Below, one piece after another: positions 8,243-17,534 of a stretch of DNA of 64,000 nt. The stretch is from Sediminibacterium sp. TEGAF015 (lineage in GTDB: Bacteria > Bacteroidota > Bacteroidia > Chitinophagales > Chitinophagaceae). The notes under the pieces are model-generated. The model was not told the DNA's origin, searched no databases, and saw only the letters and a list, made by a program, of their open reading frames with translations. Position 1 is the first letter of the stretch. Every line of letters starts with the position of its first letter. The position numbers and the translations under genes are program-made. The stretch covers positions 1,674,501 through 1,738,500 of the forward strand of contig NZ_AP026683.1 of NCBI RefSeq assembly GCF_025997995.1, in the 5' to 3' direction.

Positions 8243-8256
8243 GTGTACTACTACAC
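8243..8256. promoter_or_regulatory. Operator-like inverted repeat, GTGTA-N4-TACAC
   Basis: GTGTA CTAC TACAC forms a perfect 5-bp inverted repeat, and a second TACAC half-site follows at 8259-8263. It lies between the -7 element and the ABC gene start. The operon encodes its own short GntR-family regulator (9949-10320), so autoregulation through this site is a reasonable inference. Not tested. Confidence 0.5.
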
Positions 8257-8269
8257 TAATACACTATTT

Positions 8270-9112
8270 ATGATTCATTTTGACAAGATTAGCTTTGGCT
8301 ATTCCAAAAAGAAACCCATCTACACGAATATTGATTTAACCCTGGAAGCAGGCAGTGTTTATGGCCTATTAGGAAAGAATGGCGCTGGCAAGTCTACCCT
8401 ATTAAAACTGATGGCGGGATTGGTATATCCGCAAAAAGGGCTTTTATCCGTTTTAGCTGCGAATCCGGCAAAAAGAGAACCCAGTTTCTTGAATCAAGTA
8501 TTCTTTATTCCTGAAGAAATTGACACTCCCAATATACATGTACTTGAATTTGCAGCAGAATACCAACCCTTTTATCCACTTTTTGATCGCGATCAATTTG
8601 TAAGTTATTTGGAGGAATTTGATATTCCAATTACCCACCTCAATAAAATGAGCTTCGGCCAGAAGAAAAAAGTGTGGATTGCCTTGGGGCTGGCATCTAA
8701 TGTATCGTTATTGATTTTGGATGAACCTACAAATGGTTTGGACATTCCTTCCAAAAGAAAATTCAGAAAATTAATTGCCTCTGTTTTGAATGAAGAAAAA
8801 TGTATCATTATCAGTACACACCAGGTAAAAGATTTAGATAGTTTGATTGACCGGATTATTCTAGTAGATCAGGGAGAAATTATTGTACATGCAGACACTG
8901 AATCTATTCTAGAAACGATAGCATTTCAACATAGTAGCCATCACTCAATCAATGAAAACTGGATTTATTATGAATCAAGTTTAGCAGGTAATCTCATTGT
9001 TAAAAAGAGAGAACCAGCAGATGAAATTTCCAAACTAGACCTTGAACTTTTCTTTAATGCCGGCATTTCAAATAAGATGGCAATTCAGGAACTATTTAAT
9101 CAGAAATTATGA
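8270..9112 (+). CDS. ABC transporter ATP-binding protein
   Basis: 280-residue nucleotide-binding subunit. It has a Walker A in GLLGKNGAGKSTLLKL, a signature loop SFGQKKKVW in place of canonical LSGGQ, and a Walker B in LLILDEPTNGLD followed by ISTHQ. I chose the ATG at 8270 over a GTG at 8243 because the longer form adds MYYYTNTLF, which is encoded by the inverted-repeat operator. It overlaps the permease gene by 4 nt (ATGA). With that permease and the GntR regulator it resembles the YtrA-type operons that export or respond to antimicrobial compounds; the substrate is unknown. Confidence 0.9.
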   Translation: MIHFDKISFGYSKKKPIYTNIDLTLEAGSVYGLLGKNGAGKSTLLKLMAGLVYPQKGLLSVLAANPAKREPSFLNQVFFIPEEIDTPNIHVLEFAAEYQPFYPLFDRDQFVSYLEEFDIPITHLNKMSFGQKKKVWIALGLASNVSLLILDEPTNGLDIPSKRKFRKLIASVLNEEKCIIISTHQVKDLDSLIDRIILVDQGEIIVHADTESILETIAFQHSSHHSINENWIYYESSLAGNLIVKKREPADEISKLDLELFFNAGISNKMAIQELFNQKL

Positions 9113-9936
9113 ATAACCAGTTTAGTTTATTGAGAGCTTTCCTCTTACTTAGAAAAAATTGTAAAGAGAACGGGAGTAGTTATATACTGATGTTTCTTGC
9201 AGGATTAGGGATTTTATTTCTATCATACGGTATTCTAATAGTTGCAAGTTTCCACACTATGTTTCCTTCGGGTGATAGAAAAATGATTTTCGCAATCGGG
9301 CTTTTCATGGGGGGATCTTTATTTTCTTCTAGTTTCTACGGATTTTTTAAATCGGAAGTGAAAACCATTCAATTTTTACTTCTACCAGCCACAACAGGCG
9401 AAAAATTATTAGTAGGATTCTTGTTAACCCAAGTCTTCTATTTAATTATATACTTAGGCATTTTCACGGGAATTGATTGGCTCATGTGCGCAACGTATAA
9501 TGAATTTGTAGCCATACCAAATTGGGTGATTGAGCAAGAAAAACAGTATTACCATGCCCAACCACTTGTTCAATCAAATACTCTTTTATTTAAAGAAATG
9601 GTGATTTTTTTCTTTATAATCACTTCCATTGCTCATTTAGGATCACTTAGTTTTATACGGAATGCCTATGTAAAAACAGCCATCATATTTGTGATATCGT
9701 TCATGGGCTTAATATTCCTAAATAACAAAATGTTAGTACTGCTGATTTCAGAAGAAATTATGCCTCATGGCAAATATTTTACCGATTCATTTAGACTCGG
9801 ACCACAGCAACAGCCAACAGGAATTGTAACGTTACCCGAAAATTGGAAAAAAAATATTTCCTGGTTCTTACCCCTTTTTATTTACGCAAGTTGTTGGGTT
9901 ATGAGCTATTATAAATTGAAAGAAAAGCAGATTTAA
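9109..9936 (+). CDS. ABC-2-like membrane permease
   Basis: 275-residue integral membrane protein with about six hydrophobic segments (near residues 24-48, 61-80, 98-122, 158-175, 187-205 and 252-268). Sequence identity to a named family is not obvious, but it is translationally coupled to the ATPase gene upstream (4-nt overlap), so it is most likely the membrane subunit of that transporter. The loop ATYNEFVAIPNWVIEQEKQYY between segments 4 and 5 is probably extracytoplasmic. Substrate unknown. Confidence 0.75.
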   Translation: MNNQFSLLRAFLLLRKNCKENGSSYILMFLAGLGILFLSYGILIVASFHTMFPSGDRKMIFAIGLFMGGSLFSSSFYGFFKSEVKTIQFLLLPATTGEKLLVGFLLTQVFYLIIYLGIFTGIDWLMCATYNEFVAIPNWVIEQEKQYYHAQPLVQSNTLLFKEMVIFFFIITSIAHLGSLSFIRNAYVKTAIIFVISFMGLIFLNNKMLVLLISEEIMPHGKYFTDSFRLGPQQQPTGIVTLPENWKKNISWFLPLFIYASCWVMSYYKLKEKQI

Positions 9937-9948
9937 ATAACGCAATCC

Positions 9949-10320
9949 ATGAATTTTACCTCGAATAAACCTATTTACATTCAGATTGCAGATCTTATAT
10001 GTGAAAAGATTCTGGTTCAAATCTTTAAAGAGGAGGACAGGATTCCCTCTGTAAGAGAATTGGCGATTGATTTAGAGGTCAATCCCAATACAGTTATGCG
10101 CACGTATGAATATTTGCAGGAGTTAGCCATTATTTACAATAAAAGAGGGGTTGGTTTTTTTGTAAGCTTGAATGGAATGAATAAAGCCTCTGAATACTTG
10201 AAAAAAGAATGTATGGAAAAAGATATGCCTTCTCTTTTCAAAAAAATAAACCTATTAAAGATCACTTTTCGTGAAATAGAAGAACTCTATTTACAATACT
10301 TAAAGAATAGCAATAACTAA
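9949..10320 (+). CDS. GntR-family transcriptional regulator (short, YtrA-like)
   Basis: 123-residue DNA-binding protein with the GntR winged-helix domain at about residues 6-70: KPIYIQIADLICEKIL, then DRIPSVRELAIDLEVNPNTVMRTYEYLQE, the classical recognition segment. Only some 50 residues follow, with no large ligand domain, which fits the YtrA subfamily. Those regulators usually repress an operon containing their own gene and an ABC transporter, as here. The likely target is the GTGTA-N4-TACAC repeat at 8243-8256. Confidence 0.92.
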   Translation: MNFTSNKPIYIQIADLICEKILVQIFKEEDRIPSVRELAIDLEVNPNTVMRTYEYLQELAIIYNKRGVGFFVSLNGMNKASEYLKKECMEKDMPSLFKKINLLKITFREIEELYLQYLKNSNN

Positions 10321-10324
10321 ACGT

Positions 10325-11008
10325 ATGAAAAAAAGTAATATAATCTTGCTCATTACCATAGCATCGGTATTTTCCTGCTTATCTATCATCAATTTTACAT
10401 TGCGTGCAGAATACAAAAAAGGGAACATAAAATCTGTTCAAAAAAAAATAATCCTGCCACCATTCCAACATATACAAGAATTAAAAAACGCGAAAAAAGG
10501 AGAGACTGCTTTTCATCCCATCATTCATATATATCAGGGGGGTGATACCAACCAACTTACCTACTATTATTATAACCCAGTTGGTTATGAATATTTTGTA
10601 AAAAACGATACGCTATTTATTAGGGCTGATGATAGCATAGAAAATAGTTTTCCAATGATTAATATTTATTGCAAAAACCTTGTCTCAATTTCTAGTAATG
10701 AATCGGAAATTTCGCTTCACCACTTTATTTCTGATAGCTTAGAACTGAATTCCAGTCAAAATTCTTCCATTACATGCCTGGCACTAACTTGTAATTTTTT
10801 GAATATCTCAGCCAAAAATAAATCTGCTATCACCATATCAGCAAAAGACACTATACAGAAAGTAGCAATGAACTTAAAGAATAAAGCCAAGCTAACACTT
10901 GCTGATGCCTACTTTAGGACTTATACACTAACATTGGATTCAACAGCCATTCTCAGTACAACAGGGAATTCATTTAAAGGTATAAATGCCTATAATTCTA
11001 AGAAATAA
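10325..11008 (+). CDS. Exported protein, DUF2807/GIN-domain-like
   Basis: 227-residue protein with one N-terminal hydrophobic segment (residues 5-25), a signal anchor or signal peptide. The rest is a beta-rich repetitive sequence: runs such as [36 protein letters not shown] and [14 protein letters not shown] resemble the putative autotransporter-adhesin head (GIN) domain. I assign it only as a likely cell-envelope beta-helix protein. It follows the GntR gene by 4 nt, so it belongs to the ABC operon. Its 3' end overlaps the convergent dehydrogenase gene by 11 nt. Confidence 0.6.
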   Translation: MKKSNIILLITIASVFSCLSIINFTLRAEYKKGNIKSVQKKIILPPFQHIQELKNAKKGETAFHPIIHIYQGGDTNQLTYYYYNPVGYEYFVKNDTLFIRADDSIENSFPMINIYCKNLVSISSNESEISLHHFISDSLELNSSQNSSITCLALTCNFLNISAKNKSAITISAKDTIQKVAMNLKNKAKLTLADAYFRTYTLTLDSTAILSTTGNSFKGINAYNSKK

Positions 11009-11924
11009 TATTCAGCTTTTGCAAAACAATAGCTGCCATTTTATAAAATGCTTGATGACTATAGCCTGCAATATGCGGTGTAATAATCACATTTGGATTG
11101 CTTAGCAACTGGTTCAAAAGGTCTTTTTCAAAATCGTTATAAGTAGACAACTTTTCGTTCTCGAGCACATCTAATCCAGCCGCCCGAATGCTTTTATTTT
11201 CCAATGCAGAAAATAAAGCCCTTGTATCCATTACTTTTCCCCTGCAAGTATTTAAAAAGTAAGGTTGTTTTTTTAGTTGATCAAAAAATGCATTGTTCGC
11301 AAAATGATGGGTTTCAGCTGTCAGCGGCAGGTGCAGACTAATTACTTCTGCCTCGTGTAAAATTTGCTCTAGACTAGATTCCGCTATATAGGCATTTCCA
11401 AATCCGATCTTATACTTATCATGAGCAAGTACTTTCACCTGAAAGGGCTCAAGCAGGCGGGCAAAAGCAGACCCCGTATTTCCATACCCTATTATGCCGA
11501 CTGTTTTACCAGACAATTCGTCGGCTCGGTTTTCATCTCTTAACCAAAGCCCTTTCTTAACTTCACTATGAGAACGATTGATTCTATTCATCAGGTTGAG
11601 CAACAACCCCAGTGCATGTTCTGCTACTGCATTGCGGTTTCCCTCCGGACTACTTTCACATTGGATGCCCTTACTTTGAGCATATGCTACATCAATCAAC
11701 TCCATACCGCTTCCAAGTCTTCCAATCCATTTCAACTTTGGGGCTGCATCAATAATTTGTTGGTCAATGTGTAACCTTGTGGTCACAATTAATCCAACAG
11801 CTTCTTTTATTTGTAATAATAGTTGTTCATAAGTAATAGCTGGCTCATAGAATACTTCGTATCCTTTCGCATTAAGCGTTTCTACTAAATAGGGATGCAC
11901 CTTAGCGGTAACAATTACTTTCAT
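10998..11924 (-). CDS. D-isomer-specific 2-hydroxyacid dehydrogenase
   Basis: 308-residue NAD-dependent oxidoreductase of the D-2-hydroxyacid dehydrogenase family, which includes phosphoglycerate dehydrogenase. The nucleotide-binding GYGNTG lies at residues 146-151 in [18 protein letters not shown]. Catalytic residues appear as Arg228 in [12 protein letters not shown], Glu255 in LDVLENE, and His284 in TPHIAGYS. No ACT domain is present, so it is a short form. It could be a SerA-type enzyme or another hydroxyacid dehydrogenase; the sequence does not decide. It lies 10 nt downstream of rsmA and may share its transcript. Confidence 0.88.
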   Translation of the reverse strand: MKVIVTAKVHPYLVETLNAKGYEVFYEPAITYEQLLLQIKEAVGLIVTTRLHIDQQIIDAAPKLKWIGRLGSGMELIDVAYAQSKGIQCESSPEGNRNAVAEHALGLLLNLMNRINRSHSEVKKGLWLRDENRADELSGKTVGIIGYGNTGSAFARLLEPFQVKVLAHDKYKIGFGNAYIAESSLEQILHEAEVISLHLPLTAETHHFANNAFFDQLKKQPYFLNTCRGKVMDTRALFSALENKSIRAAGLDVLENEKLSTYNDFEKDLLNQLLSNPNVIITPHIAGYSHQAFYKMAAIVLQKLNIIS

Positions 11925-11934
11925 TCGCTTCTAT

Positions 11935-12696
11935 TTAAGCCATTCTGTAAGTCAGTGCAGCAAAGTCTTCTACAGTTAACTGCTCTGCTCTTTTTGTGAA
12001 TATTTCTTCCTGTAAAACAGCTGCATCAAAAAATGGTTTCATTGGATTGCGTAACATTTTTCTCCTTTGACCAAATGCAGCTTTTACCAGTGTGAATAAC
12101 GCTTTTTCACTTCTTACAGCTACTGGATTGTTTTTTCGTTTAAGTTGTATTACCCCGCTCATTACTTTGGGCGGGGGATTGAAGGATTCAGGAGGCACAT
12201 CAAATAAATATTCCACTTCATAAAATGCCTGAACCAGAACACTCAGTATACCATACACTTTTGTATTCGGCTTAGAAACAATTCTTTCAGCCACTTCTTT
12301 TTGAAACATGCCAATCATTACGGGAATCTGGGATTTCCATTCTAATACCCGGAAGACAATCTGAGTTGAAATATTATACGGGAAATTACCCACCAGCGTA
12401 AATGAGCCTGCAAATGGCACAGGGATATCCAAGATACTCCCCTCTATAATGGCTGTGGAAAGCGCAGGATACTGATGCTGTAAATATTGTACTTTCTCGT
12501 TATCCAGCTCTACTGCTTTAAATTGCTGAATGGGCAGTTCCAGCAGATACTTGGTCAGGGCACCTGCACCAGGCCCCACTTCCAATACTTGCTGCAGGTT
12601 TTCCGGTCCTTCTTTCAGAACAGCTACAATCTGCTTACAGATATTTTCATTGGTAAGGAAATGCTGTCCCAGCGACTTTTTGAGCGTATATTGCAT
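11935..12696 (-). CDS. rsmA: 16S rRNA dimethyladenosine transferase
   Basis: Dimethylates two adjacent adenosines in the 3' hairpin of 16S rRNA (KsgA/RsmA). The 253-residue protein starts with KKSLGQHFLTNENI, typical of the family. The SAM-binding loop EVGPGAGALT is at about residues 39-48, the motif IV NFPYNIS at 104-110, and the late KAAFGQRRKMLRNP is also conserved. The -7 element TACTTTTG ends 5 nt before the ATG, so the transcript may have almost no leader. Divergent from pdxA across 40 nt. Confidence 0.97.
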   Translation of the reverse strand: MQYTLKKSLGQHFLTNENICKQIVAVLKEGPENLQQVLEVGPGAGALTKYLLELPIQQFKAVELDNEKVQYLQHQYPALSTAIIEGSILDIPVPFAGSFTLVGNFPYNISTQIVFRVLEWKSQIPVMIGMFQKEVAERIVSKPNTKVYGILSVLVQAFYEVEYLFDVPPESFNPPPKVMSGVIQLKRKNNPVAVRSEKALFTLVKAAFGQRRKMLRNPMKPFFDAAVLQEEIFTKRAEQLTVEDFAALTYRMA

Positions 12697-12701
12697 GACT
12701 G

Positions 12702-12709
12702 CAAAAGTA
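12702..12709 (-). promoter_or_regulatory. Putative -7 element for rsmA, close to the ATG
   Basis: TACTTTTG on the minus strand is a full TAnnTTTG match; only CAGTC separates it from the rsmA ATG at 12696. Transcription would begin at or next to the start codon. Confidence 0.5.
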
Positions 12710-12736
12710 GTATTTTAGCAACCTAAATCGTGGTAA

Positions 12737-13831
12737 ATGAGTAACGAAACACAAAAACCTGTTATTGGCTTCACTTGTGGAGATATAAACGGGATTGGAT
12801 TGGAACTAATCATCAAAACATTAATGGATCAGCGAATCCTAGACTTTTGTGTTCCCGTTGTTTTTGCCAACAATAAATGCCTGAATTTTTATAGGAAGAG
12901 CATACCCGATTCCAACTTCAACTGTACCAATATCAATCAATTTTCCCGCCTGAATCCCAAACAGGTGAATATTTATTCCGTTTGGGAAGAAGAAGTAACC
13001 ATTACTCCCGGAGAATTGAATGAAACCGGAGGAAAATATGCACTAAAGTCTTTGGAAGAAGCCACTAAAGCGCTACAAGAAGGGCATATCCATGGTTTGG
13101 TAACGGCCCCTATTCATAAAAAAAATATCCAATCTGAGGACTTTAAATACAGCGGCCACACACCCTATTTCAAGACTTTTTTCAATGTAAAGGATGTTGT
13201 CATGTTTATGGTTGCTGAAAACATGAGAGTAGGTCTGGTTACTGAACATGTAACAGTTGAAGAAGTATCAAAACATATTACCAAAGAGTCTATCCTTAGT
13301 AAACTACAAATTATGCAACAGTCATTGCAAAAGGATTTTGGTATAGACAAACCTAAGATTGCTGTTCTTGGATTGAATCCACATGCCGGAGACGAAGGAC
13401 TCATTGGCAAAGAAGAAATTGAAATCATTAAGCCTGCAATAAAAGAGGCAAAAAATAAAGCATTGGTATTTGGTCCCTATTCAGCTGATGCTTTCTTTGC
13501 CAGAGGTATGCATGAAAAATTTGATGCCGTTCTTGCCATGTACCACGACCAAGGCTTGATACCGTTTAAATCATTGGCCATTGGTGAGGGGGTAAATTAT
13601 ACAGCGGGCCTTCCTGCTGTAAGAACAAGTCCTGACCATGGAACTGCTTTTGACATTGCTGGAAAAGGAAAAGCAGACCATACTTCTTTTCTGGCGGCAA
13701 CATTTGAATGCATCAATATCATTCATAACCGGATGGGGCATGCAGACAGAAACAGAAATCCACTTAGAAAAATCAGCGCCCGTATGCTGGCCAATGCAGT
13801 GGATGAAAGAATAGAAGAAAACGAAGGATAA
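12737..13831 (+). CDS. pdxA: 4-hydroxythreonine-4-phosphate dehydrogenase
   Basis: Oxidises and decarboxylates 4-phosphohydroxy-L-threonine in DXP-dependent pyridoxal phosphate synthesis. The 364-residue protein has the three metal-binding histidines of PdxA: His171 in TEHVTV, His216 in LNPHAGDEG and His270 in MYHDQGLIPFK, plus VTAPIHKK and the late SPDHGTAFDIAG. It is slightly longer than the E. coli enzyme. Five bases separate it from the aldose-epimerase-like gene. PdxJ is not in the window. Confidence 0.96.
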   Translation: MSNETQKPVIGFTCGDINGIGLELIIKTLMDQRILDFCVPVVFANNKCLNFYRKSIPDSNFNCTNINQFSRLNPKQVNIYSVWEEEVTITPGELNETGGKYALKSLEEATKALQEGHIHGLVTAPIHKKNIQSEDFKYSGHTPYFKTFFNVKDVVMFMVAENMRVGLVTEHVTVEEVSKHITKESILSKLQIMQQSLQKDFGIDKPKIAVLGLNPHAGDEGLIGKEEIEIIKPAIKEAKNKALVFGPYSADAFFARGMHEKFDAVLAMYHDQGLIPFKSLAIGEGVNYTAGLPAVRTSPDHGTAFDIAGKGKADHTSFLAATFECINIIHNRMGHADRNRNPLRKISARMLANAVDERIEENEG

Positions 13832-13836
13832 TTACT

Positions 13837-14706
13837 ATGATAGTTTTAGAAAATAACAGCCTGCGCGTTTCCATCTCAGAAAAAGGGGCAGAATTACAGG
13901 AAATATTCAATAAAGAAACACAGCTTGATTATTTGTGGAGTGGTGACGCTACTTACTGGGGCAAAAAAAGCCCTGTATTGTTTCCAATTGTTGGCACACT
14001 GAAGAATAACAGTTTTCATCACAATGGCAATAATTATTCATTAAACAGACATGGATTCGCCAGAGATATGGACTTTAAACTAACTGAATCTAAAGATGCA
14101 AGAGTCTGTTTAAGCCTGGATGCAAATCAGGAAACGCTTGCACATTATCCATTCATCTTCAGACTCAACATCATTTATGAACTAAATAAAAACCAGCTTA
14201 GCTGTACTTACGAAGTCATCAATATTGATATTAAGCCTATGTACTTTTCTATAGGCGCTCATCCTGCATTTAAAGTGCCCCTGGAAGCAGCTTTTGAATT
14301 CAGCAATTACCAATTGGTTTTTAACGAAAAGGAAACAGAAGGTAAATGGCCAATTTCTGAAGATGGATTGATAGAAGAAAAACCGCTCCCATTTTTTAAT
14401 AATAACAATGAGATTACATTAACCAAAGAACTATTCTACGGTGATGCGTTAGTATTTAAACATTTGAAATCAAATTCAATTGAATTAAAAAACAATCATT
14501 CCAAACATGGATTTGTTTTTTCCTGGAAAGACTTTCCTTTTATGGGCATCTGGAGTGCTAAAAATGCACCATTTGTATGCATAGAACCTTGGTGTGGCAT
14601 TGCTGATTCAGTAAATACTACAGGAGAATTAAGACAGAAGGAAGGAATGAATCTACTTGTACCCGGAGAAACTTTCAACAGAACCTGGAGCGTTACAGTT
14701 TACTAA
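13837..14706 (+). CDS. Aldose 1-epimerase family protein
   Basis: 289-residue galactose-mutarotase-like protein. Family marks are LNRHGFARDMDF (first His), IGAHPAFKVP (second His) and FVCIEPWCGIAD (the acidic residue), giving the His/His/Glu set of mutarotases. It is closer to the LacX/YeaD-like branch than to classical GalM, so it may act on hexose-6-phosphates or other sugars. It probably shares a transcript with pdxA. Convergent with the LolA-like gene, ending 10 nt away. Confidence 0.85.
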   Translation: MIVLENNSLRVSISEKGAELQEIFNKETQLDYLWSGDATYWGKKSPVLFPIVGTLKNNSFHHNGNNYSLNRHGFARDMDFKLTESKDARVCLSLDANQETLAHYPFIFRLNIIYELNKNQLSCTYEVINIDIKPMYFSIGAHPAFKVPLEAAFEFSNYQLVFNEKETEGKWPISEDGLIEEKPLPFFNNNNEITLTKELFYGDALVFKHLKSNSIELKNNHSKHGFVFSWKDFPFMGIWSAKNAPFVCIEPWCGIADSVNTTGELRQKEGMNLLVPGETFNRTWSVTVY

Positions 14707-14716
14707 ATGCAGCTAT

Positions 14717-15424
14717 TTACTGATTGTTGAAAATACTATTACTTAACCCAGTATTAATGGCATATGCGCTGTAGTTGATTTCAACTCTGCCCTTCCTGCC
14801 TTTCATCTTATCTTTAATTGCTTTATCAGTGTCGTCAAATTCAAGGGTAATTCCTTTAGGAAGTTTATAATCCTTTGCATTAAAACTGAAAATAACTTTG
14901 TCCGGCAAGCCATATTCGCCATACTTACCATACATCAATTCCATCTCATATGTTCCGTTTTCCCGGGTAGTTGTAACAGATTTCCGGATTAGTAAATTTT
15001 GTTCGTCTATATACAATGTAGATAAAATAATATCTCCCGCATCTGCATTCGGCAGCAGTTTCACAACCCTAACAGGGAGATTTTGAACAGTACTTACACC
15101 TGCATCAATAGCAACAAATCCGGTCTGCATTACCATGCTGCCAATATTAATGCTAACGCCACCTTTAGGTAAAACTGAAATGCCTCCATCCCTCTGTAAC
15201 TTAAATTTATCGGGGCTTTTGAAGAACACTTTTACTTTACCAATGGGTGCTTTAATAAAAGCCACATCTGTCTTCATTTTACCATCAGCTGTATAATCTT
15301 TTACCTTGTCCAATTTGGCTTTTACCTTCATTACCAACGCATTCATATCCTGCGCCTGAACAGGTATCCATCCGGAAAATATAAACAGAAAATTCAAAAA
15401 AAATTTCACACTTGTGTTTTTCAT
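14717..15424 (-). CDS. LolA-like outer-membrane lipoprotein-sorting protein
   Basis: 235-residue exported protein with a signal peptide ending near QAQ (residues 23-25). The following MNALVMKVKAKLDKVKDYTADGKMK and VKVFFKSPDKFKLQ resemble the LolA/LolB-like fold, seen widely in Bacteroidota as carriers of lipid or lipoprotein. No Cys lipobox is present, so it should be periplasmic. It lies 3 nt after the ABC permease gene and is the last gene of the minus-strand operon, making a periplasmic carrier for that transporter a fair guess. Confidence 0.75.
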   Translation of the reverse strand: MKNTSVKFFLNFLFIFSGWIPVQAQDMNALVMKVKAKLDKVKDYTADGKMKTDVAFIKAPIGKVKVFFKSPDKFKLQRDGGISVLPKGGVSINIGSMVMQTGFVAIDAGVSTVQNLPVRVVKLLPNADAGDIILSTLYIDEQNLLIRKSVTTTRENGTYEMELMYGKYGEYGLPDKVIFSFNAKDYKLPKGITLEFDDTDKAIKDKMKGRKGRVEINYSAYAINTGLSNSIFNNQ

Positions 15425-15427
15425 AAA

Positions 15428-16303
15428 CTAACTAAGAATATCTTTTTTTCTAAATAAGGCAATGGCTGCACCTACAAATAAAATAATATGAATAAAGAGA
15501 ATACTGGCAGATTGAACAATTTTTTGCGGGTTTTGAATACTCCCGATAATGGCTTCATTTGCATCATTTACCTTAAAATCAAAAAACTCTTTCCAGGTAA
15601 TCATATGCGTGGTGAACAAATAAGGTTTAATCAAATTAAAAAGCGGGATATTCATTGTACTCAGAATGGTACTTACAATAATCACGCTCATTGTAGCTAC
15701 AATTGGACCAATTGAATTCTCTGCAAAAAATGATAAAAGAAAACCCAATGCAGCCACTGTAACCATAGCCAATGCTGCAAAACAAAAAGCACCTGAATAT
15801 CTCCAGAAAACATCTGACTCTTTAACAATGACTACATAACTGCTCTTCATTAAAAACAAATCATCAGTTCCAAATACCAGCATACTTAAAAACAATCCCA
15901 TAATAGCGATCCAGATCAATAAGAGAATTGTATATATAGAAGAGGCTAAAAATTTTGCCAATACTATGGAGGTTCTGGATTGTGGTTTGGTTAACAACAA
16001 GCGAAGCGTACCCATATTTGCCTCCCCTGAAATCATGTCTGCTGCTATAAGGGCAATTAAAAGGGGAACATGAACCAGCAAAAGTTGCAGTATTACATGG
16101 CAGATAAAATAGCCGTTCAGAATTTTGCCGTCTACACTAAAGGAGCTGGCAAAATCAGCCATCACAAACTCAGCATATTCTTTTCCATCCACCCATAAAC
16201 CGAGTTGAATTACACCAATCAATGCAGTAATTGCTGCAAAAGACAAATAGGTTCTAGGTCTTTTAAAGACTTTATACAATTCAATTTGTAAATGTTCCCA
16301 CAT
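15428..16303 (-). CDS. ABC-2 type permease subunit
   Basis: 291-residue membrane protein starting MWEHLQIELYKVFKRPRTYLS, the cytoplasmic entry helix typical of ABC-2 permeases, with about six hydrophobic segments. SGEANMGTLRLLLTKPQSRTS after the second segment is the characteristic coupling region. It overlaps the ATPase gene by 23 nt, so the two are translated together. It most likely exports an unknown substrate together with the LolA-like protein downstream. Confidence 0.9.
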   Translation of the reverse strand: MWEHLQIELYKVFKRPRTYLSFAAITALIGVIQLGLWVDGKEYAEFVMADFASSFSVDGKILNGYFICHVILQLLLVHVPLLIALIAADMISGEANMGTLRLLLTKPQSRTSIVLAKFLASSIYTILLLIWIAIMGLFLSMLVFGTDDLFLMKSSYVVIVKESDVFWRYSGAFCFAALAMVTVAALGFLLSFFAENSIGPIVATMSVIIVSTILSTMNIPLFNLIKPYLFTTHMITWKEFFDFKVNDANEAIIGSIQNPQKIVQSASILFIHIILFVGAAIALFRKKDILS

Positions 16304-17216
16304 ATTGTTTTCCAGCTGTTACTTGTAAAAAATAATCTTCCAGATTGTTTCTAGAGGACAAAGAATAAATATCGACTCCATTAGAAGCAAGCAGTCGGTT
16401 AAAAGAAGGAATATCTTTTCTACTTAATTTAAGCAGAACTTTCCCGTCTCTTTCCGGGAGTAATGAGTCACCCCATTCTGAGGATAAGATAATTTGATTT
16501 GCCAAATCCTTACTGGCAACTTCCATTTCCAGAATGGCTAGCTCGTCATTAATTAAGTTTGAAGCTGCACCTTCAACCAGCTTTTTACCTTTGTCAATAA
16601 TTAAAATCCGAGTAGCAATCTGCTCAATTTCATTTAACAGATGAGATGACACAATCACCGTTTTATTTTGCTCTCTGGAAAGAAAAAGTATCAAATTCCT
16701 GATATCAGCTATTCCTTGAGGATCTAATCCGTTAGTAGGCTCATCCAGAATAATCAATTGCGGATTATGTACCAATGCAATGCCAATTCCCAGTCTTTGT
16801 TTCATTCCCTGAGAAAATGTTTTAACAATATCATGGGCTCTGTCTGCCAGTCCTACCACTTCCAGCTGTTTCATCAAAACCTGATGAGAGGGTTTGATGC
16901 CACTTAAACTGGCAAATAGTTTCAGATTTTCATATGCACTTAAATATTTATATACATCTGGCTTCTCAATTACTGCACCAATTTGCTGAAGAATATCTTT
17001 TCGGTGTGATTGCAGTGGTAGACCAAAAAGCTCAATATCCCCTTCTGTTGGAGTAATTAGTGACAGTAGCATCCGTATGGTGGTACTTTTGCCAGCACCA
17101 TTCTGACCTAAAAATCCATAGACATCTCCTTGTTCTACAGAAAATGAGAGTTGATTAACGGCTGTAAAGGAACCAAACTGTTTCGTAAGATGAGAGACTT
17201 TTACTATCTGTTGCAT
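16281..17216 (-). CDS. ABC transporter ATP-binding protein
   Basis: 311-residue ATPase of the ABC-2 (CcmA/DrrA-like) group. Walker A is in GFLGQNGAGKSTTIRM, the signature in FSQGMKQRLGIG, and Walker B in LIILDEPTNGLDPQG, then the H-loop in VIVSSHLLNEIE. A C-terminal extension of about 90 residues is typical of this group. It overlaps the permease by 23 nt and follows the winged-helix regulator by 33 nt. Confidence 0.94.
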   Translation of the reverse strand: MQQIVKVSHLTKQFGSFTAVNQLSFSVEQGDVYGFLGQNGAGKSTTIRMLLSLITPTEGDIELFGLPLQSHRKDILQQIGAVIEKPDVYKYLSAYENLKLFASLSGIKPSHQVLMKQLEVVGLADRAHDIVKTFSQGMKQRLGIGIALVHNPQLIILDEPTNGLDPQGIADIRNLILFLSREQNKTVIVSSHLLNEIEQIATRILIIDKGKKLVEGAASNLINDELAILEMEVASKDLANQIILSSEWGDSLLPERDGKVLLKLSRKDIPSFNRLLASNGVDIYSLSSRNNLEDYFLQVTAGKQYVGTFTN

Positions 17217-17249
17217 TGATTAATATAACAGCAAAAATACCCAAGATGT

Positions 17250-17534
17250 TTAAACTTTCAGGTATTGTTGCAGTGCCTGCACATAGTCTTCAAAGGCTTT
17301 TACTCCGTCTGGAGTTACTTTACAGGTAGTTTGAGGATAATTGTCTTTAAACTGCTTGATAACTTCTATATAACCAACATCTTTCAGCTTCTGTACCTGA
17401 ACACTCAGGTTACCGGCAGTCGCATTGGTTTTCTCCTTTATAAAAGTGAATTCAGCCTCTTTTACGCTAATGAGCAAACTCATGATAGCCAATCTAAGCT
17501 GCGAATGTAATATGGGATCTAGTTCTTTAAACAT
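17250..17534 (-). CDS. Winged-helix transcriptional regulator
   Basis: 94-residue DNA-binding protein read from the ATG at 17534. It starts MFKELDPILHSQLRLAIMSLL and carries a winged helix: VKEAEFTFIKEKTNATAGNLSVQ gives the recognition helix, then LKDVGYIEVIKQF the wing. Such small proteins (ArsR/MarR-like, often annotated as winged-helix DNA-binding or HTH_27) usually control the genes beside them. It overlaps the upstream membrane-protein gene by 8 nt. The longer frame to 17627 lies wholly within that gene and is not needed. It is the obvious candidate to bind the palindrome at 22076-22094. Confidence 0.88.
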   Translation of the reverse strand: MFKELDPILHSQLRLAIMSLLISVKEAEFTFIKEKTNATAGNLSVQVQKLKDVGYIEVIKQFKDNYPQTTCKVTPDGVKAFEDYVQALQQYLKV

